Under the pieces are notes generated by a model. It worked only from the letters and a program-made list of their open reading frames with translations, searched no databases and had not been told where the DNA came from. Of a DNA stretch of 64,000 bases, positions 1 through 7,869 are shown one piece after another. Numbering within the stretch: the first letter of the stretch is position 1; each line of letters begins with the position of its first letter. The position numbers were made by a program, and so were the translations under genes. This stretch comes from Blattamonas nauphoetae (taxonomy: Eukaryota; Preaxostyla; Oxymonadida), in the NCBI GenBank assembly GCA_033064195.1, contig JARBJD010000048.1:1-64000 (forward strand), read 5' to 3'.

Positions 1-160
1 AATGGATTTGAGATGCGAAAATACAACAGCAGAAACTCAGTCTCAGTGGAATTCATCTGAAGGCAATCGTACTTGAAAATGAATCGTGTCCTCCATTCAT
101 TCATGGACTGAAAGCTACTGATTATATTATTGAATAAACACAAACTTTATTTTTGTATAA
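1..160. other. Left edge of element, no secure gene
   Basis: No frame here can be tied to a protein. A short open stretch runs from base 1 to a TGA near 58-60 and could be the end of a gene lying outside the window. Positions about 145-160 hold the T-rich/A/T-rich box that precedes the integrase start codon. Confidence 0.4.
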
Positions 161-2143
161 ATGAATACACGACAGATTAATACTTTAGTGAATAGGTTAC
201 TTCGGTGTACACAACACTCTCAAATCAAAATATTCAATGTCAAGTTCAATAGAGCCAACACTTTACCAGTATATGATGTCTATGATTCAAATGGAGAGTA
301 TGTAGCAAACGATGAGACATATTTTGAGGATTGGTTTAATGGTGGATTACCTCCTAATTTAACTATTTCAGATGGAACAAAAGTAGTCTCACAGTTTCTT
401 ATTGAATTCTTGGGAAAACGTTTTAGTGATTGGAGATGTGAAAAAGCATACAAGATGAATAAAGAATATCATCGAAAGTACAATCAACAAGTGACACCAA
501 TTCTCTCACCAAGAGTTCGAAGCCCTGCAGAGGCAAGACCAATCCCAATCCCAACTCCAGTGCAAAGACCAATAGTTATAGAACCACCTGAATATCTAAT
601 TATTCCTGGACAGAAGAGAAACTTAAAATCGGCTGGGTTTGAATATGAATATCCAATGAAGGAGAGGAAGTTCGAAGAGGATGATGAGGATGATGATGAT
701 GATGAAGATGATGATGACATCATACCAATTTCACAGATGCAAGATCCAATTGAGAGAAATCCCTTCTTCACACCAATCGTGTTCAACCACCCAGTGAGGG
801 AGATCAGACAGTATGAACCGACGACACAACAAGTTCTCAATAAATTGGCACATATGAAGGGATTTTTTGATCATCAACAGAGAAACGATTCAGAAGATGA
901 ACAGATCAAAGCTGAGAACTCAATAATGAAAAATCAAAAGCAGATGGAACACTGTATTACATCACACATTCTGGATGCAAATAAAATGAACAGAGACACA
1001 TTCGTTCGAGCCTCGATAAACAGAAAGATTGCGAACGAAGATCTTGACTTCATTCTGACTCACACAAAACAAATCCCATTCGGAGGAAGATCATTTCAGG
1101 ATTGGTATGAGGAATATGACCACAGATGGTGTGTAGCACATCCGAGGAAAATTCAGAGAGAAAAAGGAGGTGATGCGATGAGAATTGATCCTCCAATGAT
1201 TCCAAAAACAACGGAAAAAATTGTGTATCCATTTCGATCAAAAATGCAGTTCATGTCGAAAGCAATTACAGGTGATCCACAGAAGACATCAGACAGAAAG
1301 GTTCCTCAGAATTGTGATAGACCATACTTTTCTCCCAAGTTTGGATCCTGGGAAATTGATCTTGTATTTATCCAATCACCAACGTCGAAAACAGTGTTGC
1401 AGATCTATCTCTTTGCCATTAACATCAACACTAAATACCTGGTCGTCATTCCTGAACTGGATAAATCATGGAGCAAAGTCAAGACTGCAATCAATGATCT
1501 GATTCATCATCATGATGTACATGTCAACAACATTCGAGGAGATGGTGAAGCAGCATGGACAAGTGGAGAAGCATCAGAGTTTTTCAAGGATCAGAACGTC
1601 AGTACATATTTCACAAGCTCACCATTTTCAAATCACAACAGAATTGTCGATCGCGTGATAAGAACAATCAGAGATGGATTCCAAGACAATGCAACACAAA
1701 TAGCAAATCATTCACTGATGAATCAGATGGTGGAATTCTACAACATGACTCCTCATCGAGCGTACTGGAACAAGTTCACACCAGAGCAAGCACAAAACAA
1801 TCGTGAAATTGAAGCACTGTACATCTCCAGTTGTGAAGAACAATTAAAGAACATTCAAAAGCAACAGACAACACAGATGCTATGGAAGTACAAGCCAGGA
1901 AACATTCTACTGATTCACCTTGATTTGGACAAGACTGTTGCCAAGTTTCAGAAGAAGCGAAGACAGTTTCAATTCGTGGGGAAATTCATCGAATACAAAC
2001 ACGGAAATGTTGTAGCTAAACTCCTGAATGGACTGACGTGTCTGTCAAAAGTTGTCTACGTTCCAATCCAACACACAAAGTTCCATGCAGACTCAATTGA
2101 CGATTTAACTCCAGAATTCATTGCGGACTTTAATTTGGCGTAA
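161..2143 (+). CDS. Integrase of retroviral (rve) type, Polinton-like
   Basis: A 660-residue protein. The region around residues 390-560 has the order of a retroviral-type integrase core: a strand with EIDLVF, a second strand with RGDGEAAW, then the SSPFSNHNRIVDRVI helix region, followed by a basic C-terminal domain. The N-terminal third is different, with a proline-rich segment and a long Asp/Glu run near residues 170-185. Polinton integrases join the element DNA to the host chromosome. The start is the ATG directly after a T-rich box and TATAA. It is the first gene visible in the element and points the same way as most of the structural genes. Family assignment is by eye only. Confidence 0.8.
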   Translation: MNTRQINTLVNRLLRCTQHSQIKIFNVKFNRANTLPVYDVYDSNGEYVANDETYFEDWFNGGLPPNLTISDGTKVVSQFLIEFLGKRFSDWRCEKAYKMNKEYHRKYNQQVTPILSPRVRSPAEARPIPIPTPVQRPIVIEPPEYLIIPGQKRNLKSAGFEYEYPMKERKFEEDDEDDDDDEDDDDIIPISQMQDPIERNPFFTPIVFNHPVREIRQYEPTTQQVLNKLAHMKGFFDHQQRNDSEDEQIKAENSIMKNQKQMEHCITSHILDANKMNRDTFVRASINRKIANEDLDFILTHTKQIPFGGRSFQDWYEEYDHRWCVAHPRKIQREKGGDAMRIDPPMIPKTTEKIVYPFRSKMQFMSKAITGDPQKTSDRKVPQNCDRPYFSPKFGSWEIDLVFIQSPTSKTVLQIYLFAININTKYLVVIPELDKSWSKVKTAINDLIHHHDVHVNNIRGDGEAAWTSGEASEFFKDQNVSTYFTSSPFSNHNRIVDRVIRTIRDGFQDNATQIANHSLMNQMVEFYNMTPHRAYWNKFTPEQAQNNREIEALYISSCEEQLKNIQKQQTTQMLWKYKPGNILLIHLDLDKTVAKFQKKRRQFQFVGKFIEYKHGNVVAKLLNGLTCLSKVVYVPIQHTKFHADSIDDLTPEFIADFNLA

Positions 2144-2179
2144 CTTCAATAATGTTTCAGATATTTTTATTTCATTGAA

Positions 2180-2530
2180 ATGTCATCACTGAAAATATTA
2201 GAACCGTTTGATCCTGAGCAGAAAGAGTTCACAAACATCCACGACTTTCAGAGATACTTGGAGAAGAATAGAAAAGAACTGAATGAGTACACAACTCAGA
2301 AACTGAATAGGATGATCCAAATTGATGGATATCGAATAACAAAAATAAGAGGTGAGATAGCACTGAGGAAACGATACGATGATGCTTCCACTTCTCCCAA
2401 TTCACTATCGATTGATCAAAGATTATCAGACATTGAAGAATCAATTCGAGCGCTGACAGATACTCTCAGCATGAGGCTTCGAAGTCTTGACGAGACCATT
2501 GGGAACCTTCTACAAGAGCTCGCTGACTAG
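2180..2530 (+). CDS. Small coiled-coil protein of the element, function unknown
   Basis: A 116-residue charged protein. The C-terminal half (about residues 78-116) has heptad-like spacing of Leu/Ile (RLSDIEESIRALTDTL and onward), so a coiled coil is likely. The start is the ATG 16 bp after a TATTTTTATTTC box. It is tail-to-tail with the ATPase gene, with 15 bp between stop codons, and its stop lies inside a small hairpin. I do not recognise the family; oligomerising structural or regulatory roles are both possible. Confidence 0.6.
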   Translation: MSSLKILEPFDPEQKEFTNIHDFQRYLEKNRKELNEYTTQKLNRMIQIDGYRITKIRGEIALRKRYDDASTSPNSLSIDQRLSDIEESIRALTDTLSMRLRSLDETIGNLLQELAD

Positions 2531-2535
2531 GCGAG
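2519..2535. terminator. Small hairpin between converging element genes
   Basis: CTCGC and GCGAG pair around a 7-base loop that contains the TAG stop of the upstream gene. It sits between two converging genes and could mark transcript ends for one or both. The stem is short, so this is weak on its own. Confidence 0.3.
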
Positions 2536-2545
2536 TGCGACGCCT

Positions 2546-3400
2546 TTAGCAAGGCTCTCTGACCCTTCTGATTAAACCTTCTTTGTTGATCTCTGTCAGA
2601 GCAACTCCATCAGTGTTGTATCGAAGAATGACTGCTTCACATTTTTGTTTTCGTTGATACACATTCCAGAATTGTCGAATGTCAATTGGTGAGTTCAACA
2701 GAGGATAGACTCTACTGATTCGTTCTTTATTGAATCCTCCAAAAATCCACATCGAATCAATGTTTGACTTCATGTCAGCTGACAAACTGAAGAGCTCATG
2801 CATCGTCAGAAAGAACGTGAATTTCGGTTGTCGATTCTCCAGTAGTAAATCCATCATTGTCATTCTATTTTTGGATGCTCTTCGTTCACCTAGGATTCTA
2901 CGACAGTCATCAAGGAGGATAATCGTTTGGAGATTCTTGACTGAGAAGTCATCAATGTATAGAGCATCAAAGAGATCATCTCTGCATTCATCAGTGATTC
3001 TATTCTGCCATTGATTGTCAATAATCTCTTTATACGCTGCTTTTGATTCAGAGAGTTCCAACAGAAATGGAAGTGCATCATCATATTTGACTTTGACATA
3101 AGGAACGTTCAGTATTGGTTTGAATTTATCGAATGTTGGATCAATGTTCTTATCAGTGACGAAGACGAACAAGTGAAACAGTTCATTCCGAACCTGAACA
3201 TTTTGGAGTTTGGCAACCTCTCGAAGAGCATTGAATGTCTTCCCACTTCCTCTGTTACCAACGAGGACATTAACACTATTGCGATTGAAATTCAAGTCTG
3301 GATGTATTTGTGATTGCACTTCATGAGAAACATTTCTATTTGATGCTTCACTCAATTTCGCATTCACGTATGCTGTTAGAGACATAGATGATTTCTTCAT
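2546..3400 (-). CDS. Packaging-type P-loop ATPase (FtsK/HerA-like), Polinton-like
   Basis: A 284-residue protein with a Walker A motif GNRGSGKT at about residues 48-55 and a hydrophobic Walker B-like strand IILLDD near residue 160. Length and motif spacing fit the DNA-packaging ATPases of Polintons, virophages and related viruses, which drive DNA into the capsid. It is the only large visible gene on the minus strand apart from the fibre-like gene. It is divergent from the 320-residue gene at 3462, sharing 61 bp of A/T-rich DNA. A generic AAA-type ATPase cannot be excluded without a profile search. Confidence 0.75.
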   Translation of the reverse strand: MKKSSMSLTAYVNAKLSEASNRNVSHEVQSQIHPDLNFNRNSVNVLVGNRGSGKTFNALREVAKLQNVQVRNELFHLFVFVTDKNIDPTFDKFKPILNVPYVKVKYDDALPFLLELSESKAAYKEIIDNQWQNRITDECRDDLFDALYIDDFSVKNLQTIILLDDCRRILGERRASKNRMTMMDLLLENRQPKFTFFLTMHELFSLSADMKSNIDSMWIFGGFNKERISRVYPLLNSPIDIRQFWNVYQRKQKCEAVILRYNTDGVALTEINKEGLIRRVREPC

Positions 3401-3461
3401 TTGTGATTTAACTCTAATTAAAATATACTTTTGGTTTTTTTATTTTGTATGAAAACACACA
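3401..3461. promoter_or_regulatory. Shared divergent promoter with the element's T-rich box
   Basis: These 61 bp separate the start codons of two divergent element genes and are almost pure A/T. They contain a TTTTTTTATTTTGTATG-like run reading toward the plus-strand gene. The same kind of run occurs before most other element genes. Confidence 0.5.
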
Positions 3462-4424
3462 ATGTCACAAAAGATAGTGTACGTTCAACCACAAAGAAAA
3501 GCACAAGCGAAGAAACCAAAAATGAGATACGGACCGGAGACTCAAGCAGCATTGAAACGAATCTATGCCGACGATGATATTCAAACCAGACGCAATGATG
3601 CTCTGTGTAGTCTTCCATCAGCTCGTGAGTATATTGCGAGAACTGGACGAAATTGGACTGCGAAAGTAGAACAATATGGACAAGTTCCTGATGTGATGGT
3701 CTACGATAATGATACTGGAGATCTGATTGCAGTCAATGGTGCCATGCTAACTCCATACAACAGCAGACCAGTCAAAGAGACATACTATGCAATGAATCCA
3801 ACACCAGACATGCGAAGACTGAAACCATACACATCATTCAATCAAGAGAATGGAAGGAGAATCAAAGCTGTACATCGGAATTTCCTCAAAAATGGAACAT
3901 ACGATTTGCCAACCAATTATCGAGACATCAGCTATGAAGAGATGAAGACCAAACGATCTCAACAACCATATGCAATAATGAAGAGAGCTGTTGGTGAACA
4001 CATGACAGACACATTGGGAATAACTCGTGCAAATCGAAGCAATCCAGCTGATCCCAGCAAGAATGTGTTAGACAATATGGTGTTCAATTCAATTCAATCA
4101 CAGATTGCATCACTGATGTGGGATCAATGGCTTCATGATCATGTTCAGGACTACAATCCCAGTATGAAACAAAAGAAAGCCTTCAAGGATCAGATTTATC
4201 CAGTGTTTCTCCAAATGATCACTCAAGATACAACGTATTTATCGGAATACTGTACTCGCTATTCAACTCACATATCAACAGAAGTTAATAAACTGAAAGC
4301 CAAAGCATTCAAAACAGTCACAGATGATGATATCAGTGGATACCAATCTGAAATGCCTGGGTATTCTCGATTCGCACAGTTGGACAGTTCTGGAATGGGA
4401 GCTATCGATCGAGCAGAAATGTGA
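3462..4424 (+). CDS. Element structural protein candidate, 320 aa, unrecognised
   Basis: A 320-residue protein with a basic N-terminus (QPQRKAQAKKPKMRYGP) and a mixed alpha/beta body. There are no membrane segments or catalytic motifs that I can name. It lies between the ATPase and the capsid-like genes, where Polintons often carry minor structural proteins or a protease, but I see no protease triad. The basic head would suit a DNA- or capsid-associated protein. The function is inferred from position only. Confidence 0.6.
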   Translation: MSQKIVYVQPQRKAQAKKPKMRYGPETQAALKRIYADDDIQTRRNDALCSLPSAREYIARTGRNWTAKVEQYGQVPDVMVYDNDTGDLIAVNGAMLTPYNSRPVKETYYAMNPTPDMRRLKPYTSFNQENGRRIKAVHRNFLKNGTYDLPTNYRDISYEEMKTKRSQQPYAIMKRAVGEHMTDTLGITRANRSNPADPSKNVLDNMVFNSIQSQIASLMWDQWLHDHVQDYNPSMKQKKAFKDQIYPVFLQMITQDTTYLSEYCTRYSTHISTEVNKLKAKAFKTVTDDDISGYQSEMPGYSRFAQLDSSGMGAIDRAEM

Positions 4425-4467
4425 ATTTAAAAACATTAATATATATTTTTTATTTTTATAGAAAGTG

Positions 4468-5094
4468 ATGCAACCAATTCTAAGTTGTCAATTTACAAAA
4501 CACACAAGTTCTTCTTCAGTACCAACATCAATCACCAACAATGTCATCATCGAGGATAGGAGCAAAGCTGGCGTAGATAGTAGAGGATCGAAGATGGAGA
4601 TGGTCTCGCTAGAGGCTTCGAACCCTCCTTTGGGGAGAGAAAGAGTATGCTCTGAACCTGTGGTATCCAATGAACGAGGTGCTTATGATCCACCACTGGA
4701 GACATATCCATCAGCCCCCATTCAAAGCCGTTCAATACCACTTCGGGAGTACACTTCCAACATTTCAGCATTTAAAGATCAGTTATTACTCGTCTACAAG
4801 AATGCCTTCGCTTGTGAAAAGAAATTGTTGAATAACCTCATTGAACCATCAAAGAAACTGATCACAAACCAAAGTGATTTATGTGCTCTGATTGCGACAC
4901 TCACTGGAATCAACGATGTGGTGATCGAATTGGATGACCTGTCTGATAAGTGCTTATGTCTGAATAAACTCCCAGTGTTTAGAACCATTTTCAAGATCCT
5001 CGTTGGTGGAAAAGACATGAGTATTGCCTACAATGAAGCATACAACACTATTCTCAATTATGGCATTTCTCTGACGAAAGCGATACCCCGTTAG
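4468..5094 (+). CDS. Element protein, about 208 aa, unrecognised
   Basis: The ATG at 4468 follows a long A/T-rich box at 4441-4460, so it is preferred over the in-frame GTG three bases earlier. The N-terminal third is Ser/Pro-rich and poorly structured. The C-terminal half (from about residue 95) looks helical, with the pattern ISAFKDQLLLVYKNAF. The gene contains one copy (4603-4626) of a 24 bp box that recurs elsewhere in the element. Its stop codon begins a strong hairpin. Confidence 0.6.
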   Translation: MQPILSCQFTKHTSSSSVPTSITNNVIIEDRSKAGVDSRGSKMEMVSLEASNPPLGRERVCSEPVVSNERGAYDPPLETYPSAPIQSRSIPLREYTSNISAFKDQLLLVYKNAFACEKKLLNNLIEPSKKLITNQSDLCALIATLTGINDVVIELDDLSDKCLCLNKLPVFRTIFKILVGGKDMSIAYNEAYNTILNYGISLTKAIPR

Positions 5095-5123
5095 GGCAGA
5101 AATCTCTTCTGAGATTTTTGCCC
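5094..5123 (+). terminator. Strong hairpin directly after the stop of the 4468 gene
   Basis: GGGCAGAAATCTC (5094-5106) pairs with GAGATTTTTGCCC (5111-5123) around a TTCT loop, with one mismatch in 13 positions. It begins at the last base of the stop codon. Such a hairpin could end or stabilise the transcript. Confidence 0.55.
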
Positions 5124-5207
5124 CGCTAAAATTATAAATGAATTGTATTTTTTATTTTTACTTAAATAGACTTCGTCTCTTCAACACAATTTCTCAAAAT
5201 TGCATAA

Positions 5208-5516
5208 ATGGCACCAGGAAGTTTCAACAAACTCAAAAATATCGGCAAGCAATTCTTTCAATTCATCAAACCTCTAGCTCCAACATTGCTTCAAGTTGGT
5301 GGTGGATTGCTCTCACAAACGAACAGTAAATTTGGACAAACAGCAGGAGGAATACTCAATGGATTAGGTGGAATGATGGACGTTTATCAACAAAATAAGG
5401 TGATCAATCGTCAACAAAAACCGCAGATGATCGAGTACGAACCTCCACGAAATGGACGATTCTCAAATGACGATATGCCACTCTCGTCCAATTCCAAAAT
5501 TCAATTCAAAGGATAA
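5208..5516 (+). CDS. Small hydrophobic/amphipathic element protein A (MAPG family)
   Basis: A 102-residue protein starting MAPGSFNKLKNIGKQF, with an amphipathic helix and then a Gly-rich hydrophobic stretch (about residues 25-60). The next gene encodes a protein that starts MAPGWLSKLAAVGKN and has the same layout, so the two look like a duplicated pair. Small amphipathic proteins beside capsid genes in adenoviruses and Polinton-like viruses can be capsid cement or membrane-active proteins (pVI-like). That role is inferred from position and composition only. Confidence 0.6.
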   Translation: MAPGSFNKLKNIGKQFFQFIKPLAPTLLQVGGGLLSQTNSKFGQTAGGILNGLGGMMDVYQQNKVINRQQKPQMIEYEPPRNGRFSNDDMPLSSNSKIQFKG

Positions 5517-5535
5517 ACATTCACTAGTATTCGAA

Positions 5536-5554
5536 TATTTTTATTTTTATTAAA
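5536..5554 (+). promoter_or_regulatory. T-rich/A/T-rich start-site box (clear example)
   Basis: A run of the form AATATTTTTATTTTTATTA leads straight into AAATG of the next gene. Near-identical runs occur just before the genes starting at 161, 2180, 4468, 5208, 5926, 7870, 9620, 10904 (minus) and 13365 (minus). Confidence 0.55.
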
Positions 5555-5854
5555 ATGGCACCAGGTTGGTTATCAAAATTAGCAGCAGTTGGCAAAAACA
5601 TACTCAGAGTTGGAGCTCCATTTCTGAATCTCATTCCATTTGTAGGGCCTCTGATTTCAAAGGTAGCACAGACAGGTGTTGAGATGATTCCAGATGTGAA
5701 ATCGGATCAGCAAATCCATGCAGAAAAGATGGCTCAGTATGAGCAAGCAATGAATGAAGGAAACACTGCAGTTGCGAACAAGCTCAGAGGTGAAATACTG
5801 CGATTGGAAGAAAAGCTGAAACCGAAAGCGAAGAAACCAAAAAAGTCTCGCTAG
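5555..5854 (+). CDS. Small hydrophobic/amphipathic element protein B (MAPG family)
   Basis: A 99-residue protein starting MAPGWLSKLAAVGKN. It has a hydrophobic core around residues 20-45 (APFLNLIPFVGPLISKV), then a charged helical tail ending in a Lys-rich stretch (KPKAKKPKKSR). It shares its opening and layout with the preceding 102-residue protein, which suggests duplication. A hydrophobic membrane-active helix plus a basic tail is compatible with a capsid-interior protein that touches DNA. The family is not recognised with certainty. Confidence 0.6.
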   Translation: MAPGWLSKLAAVGKNILRVGAPFLNLIPFVGPLISKVAQTGVEMIPDVKSDQQIHAEKMAQYEQAMNEGNTAVANKLRGEILRLEEKLKPKAKKPKKSR

Positions 5855-5925
5855 AGGCTTCGAACCCTTTCAGAGAAAAAGGAACTAGAGTTAAAGCATA
5901 AATGTAATTTTTTATTTTTGTTAAA

Positions 5926-7785
5926 ATGAACTCACATTTAACACATCTGACAAACAAAAGAACTGGAGCATCATCATTGACTGGAAATACCACTGGAAGG
6001 ATAGAATACACACGAGATGACATTGGCCAAATACAACAGCAACTCATGTCTGAACATCACATTAATTACCTCATGAATGATGGAGCTCACAGTACTTCTA
6101 TTCAAGAATTGAAACCATCAGAGAATGCACGATTCTACACAGGACAAGAGATAATCATTCCGTTGACTGGTAATCAAGACATTTGTCAAATTGATGATTC
6201 CTTCATTACGTTCACCATGACTGCGACTCTGAAAGTTAATAATTGGCAAACAACAGCTGGTAAGGTTGGATCGTACATGAATGAGAGAATCTTCATCTTC
6301 GTTGGACTCAAGCATTCTGCATCAATCTTTCGTGACCTTACTGTTCTTCACAACAATCAGAGAATCATTCGCACAACAAACAATGATGTCTCAATGGAGT
6401 CTCACATCTACAATATGATCAAACCGAAGAGTCAATTGGAGAATCGTAAGCATTGTCACACTCCGTGGCAAAATGCTTGGAATCATGATGAATCGGTTGC
6501 TGGTGTTTATATTCCACTTTCGGATTTTACAACGACGTCCGGAACAGGAGTGTTTCAAGACACTATTGATGTGCCTATTCGTGTGTCGATTAATCTTGAA
6601 GATCTTCTGATATTCTCAGGGATGACTGACTATCCAAAATGTCTCTTTGGCGATTTGAAATTGAGTGTGCACATGAATGAAGATGCGTTTGTTTGTTGTT
6701 CTGTTAATCCTGAACTCACTTTGAAAGATACACTATCATCACTCGTCACTGGAACAGCATCAGCACCAACGATTAAAGCAGCAATTCTCAATTGTATTCA
6801 ACATCGTCCATATTTTCTGAACAATCTCAGAACCTCATGCACCAAGAACTTTGTTCAAATTGGTCAATCATTTCAGCAACCAACAGTAACAAAAGACATA
6901 GTTTGCTCAACAGCCAATGTCGTGACAACAGAACCAGAATATGTGGATCAGTACATCTCATTAAACGTCACAAATTATCGGATTGATGATGTGTATTGCA
7001 TGAGTGTTGGATACAAAATGAAAGATGGTGCGAAAGAGAATCTGAAGCAGATGTATCAGAATCGTCCTGGAACAATTCCAGCTGAGAAGATATCGTTCTA
7101 TCCATTTCAGAAGACGCCAACAGCAACAGGAATTGATTGTACTCAACAGATGGTCGTGGTGAATGCAAAGGATATTATACTCCTCTTCCGTCACTATGAC
7201 AATGAAGTCACATGTTTCCACAATCCAATGCAGAAGAATATCCAAGTGACTTTACAAAACAGGTATTATCCAGAACAACCGACTACAACTATTGGAGCTC
7301 GCTTTTATCAGTTCGCACTTTCAACTCTCAACCTTGATTCGTACCTAGCTGTTCCTGATGACTTGGAGCGATCACTTTCAGATTCTCTCGTTGAAGAGAA
7401 ACTCACTGGTGACGGAACATATCCCAATGAAACAATGACACGAGTTCGTCCAGTTCATGACAATACTGACTTCCTTCTGTGCTTCCCAACTCAACGTAGT
7501 GGATGTCCAACGAACTGCAATGATTCCATCAGTTCAAAAGGAAACACTGCGGTCACTTTGAGATCACATCCAATCTATCAGGGTAATCTTGACACATACT
7601 ACAATGTTTACAACCCAAGTCAAAGTGGAGGTGATATGACAACATTTACTCATCCTCCAGCACCGATTCTAGCAACCACTGCAACCACATGGTGGGTACT
7701 ACGATACTGTAATGGTGAACCAAAAGTTGAGTACTATCCTAATCACACACTGAAGGCATTGCACAAAGATTTGGGAATCATGTAG
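5926..7785 (+). CDS. Capsid-like protein 1 (candidate double jelly-roll major capsid protein)
   Basis: A 619-residue, beta-rich protein with regularly spaced strands. It is one of two long neighbouring genes whose products resemble each other. Both open with a segment like TGQEIIIPLTG or IGDEIEVPVCY, share HxxxSLW/HTPWQNAW-type and QYPNSIFGNLRL/YPKCLFGDLKL-type segments, and carry a NPxYQGNLDTYYN/INQGELDPYF segment and PPAPILAT near their ends. Size and gene neighbourhood suit the major capsid protein of Polinton-like elements. The fold itself cannot be shown from sequence by eye. It starts at the ATG after a TTTTTTATTTTTGTTAAA box. Confidence 0.6.
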   Translation: MNSHLTHLTNKRTGASSLTGNTTGRIEYTRDDIGQIQQQLMSEHHINYLMNDGAHSTSIQELKPSENARFYTGQEIIIPLTGNQDICQIDDSFITFTMTATLKVNNWQTTAGKVGSYMNERIFIFVGLKHSASIFRDLTVLHNNQRIIRTTNNDVSMESHIYNMIKPKSQLENRKHCHTPWQNAWNHDESVAGVYIPLSDFTTTSGTGVFQDTIDVPIRVSINLEDLLIFSGMTDYPKCLFGDLKLSVHMNEDAFVCCSVNPELTLKDTLSSLVTGTASAPTIKAAILNCIQHRPYFLNNLRTSCTKNFVQIGQSFQQPTVTKDIVCSTANVVTTEPEYVDQYISLNVTNYRIDDVYCMSVGYKMKDGAKENLKQMYQNRPGTIPAEKISFYPFQKTPTATGIDCTQQMVVVNAKDIILLFRHYDNEVTCFHNPMQKNIQVTLQNRYYPEQPTTTIGARFYQFALSTLNLDSYLAVPDDLERSLSDSLVEEKLTGDGTYPNETMTRVRPVHDNTDFLLCFPTQRSGCPTNCNDSISSKGNTAVTLRSHPIYQGNLDTYYNVYNPSQSGGDMTTFTHPPAPILATTATTWWVLRYCNGEPKVEYYPNHTLKALHKDLGIM

Positions 7786-7869
7786 AGACTCTCATCGGGA
7801 GTTCGAAGCCTCTGGCGAGACAAAACAGTAAAAGAAAATATTGATATTGTTTTTTTTATTTTTCTATAA

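Noticed and set aside
484-840. Minus-strand frame with a poly-Ser run
   Set aside because: Antisense to the Asp-rich run of the integrase gene; no start context or homology.
4603-5868. TTCGAACCC words suggesting tRNA T-arms
   Set aside because: No acceptor, D or anticodon arms can be folded around them; they are a repeated box of the virus-like element.
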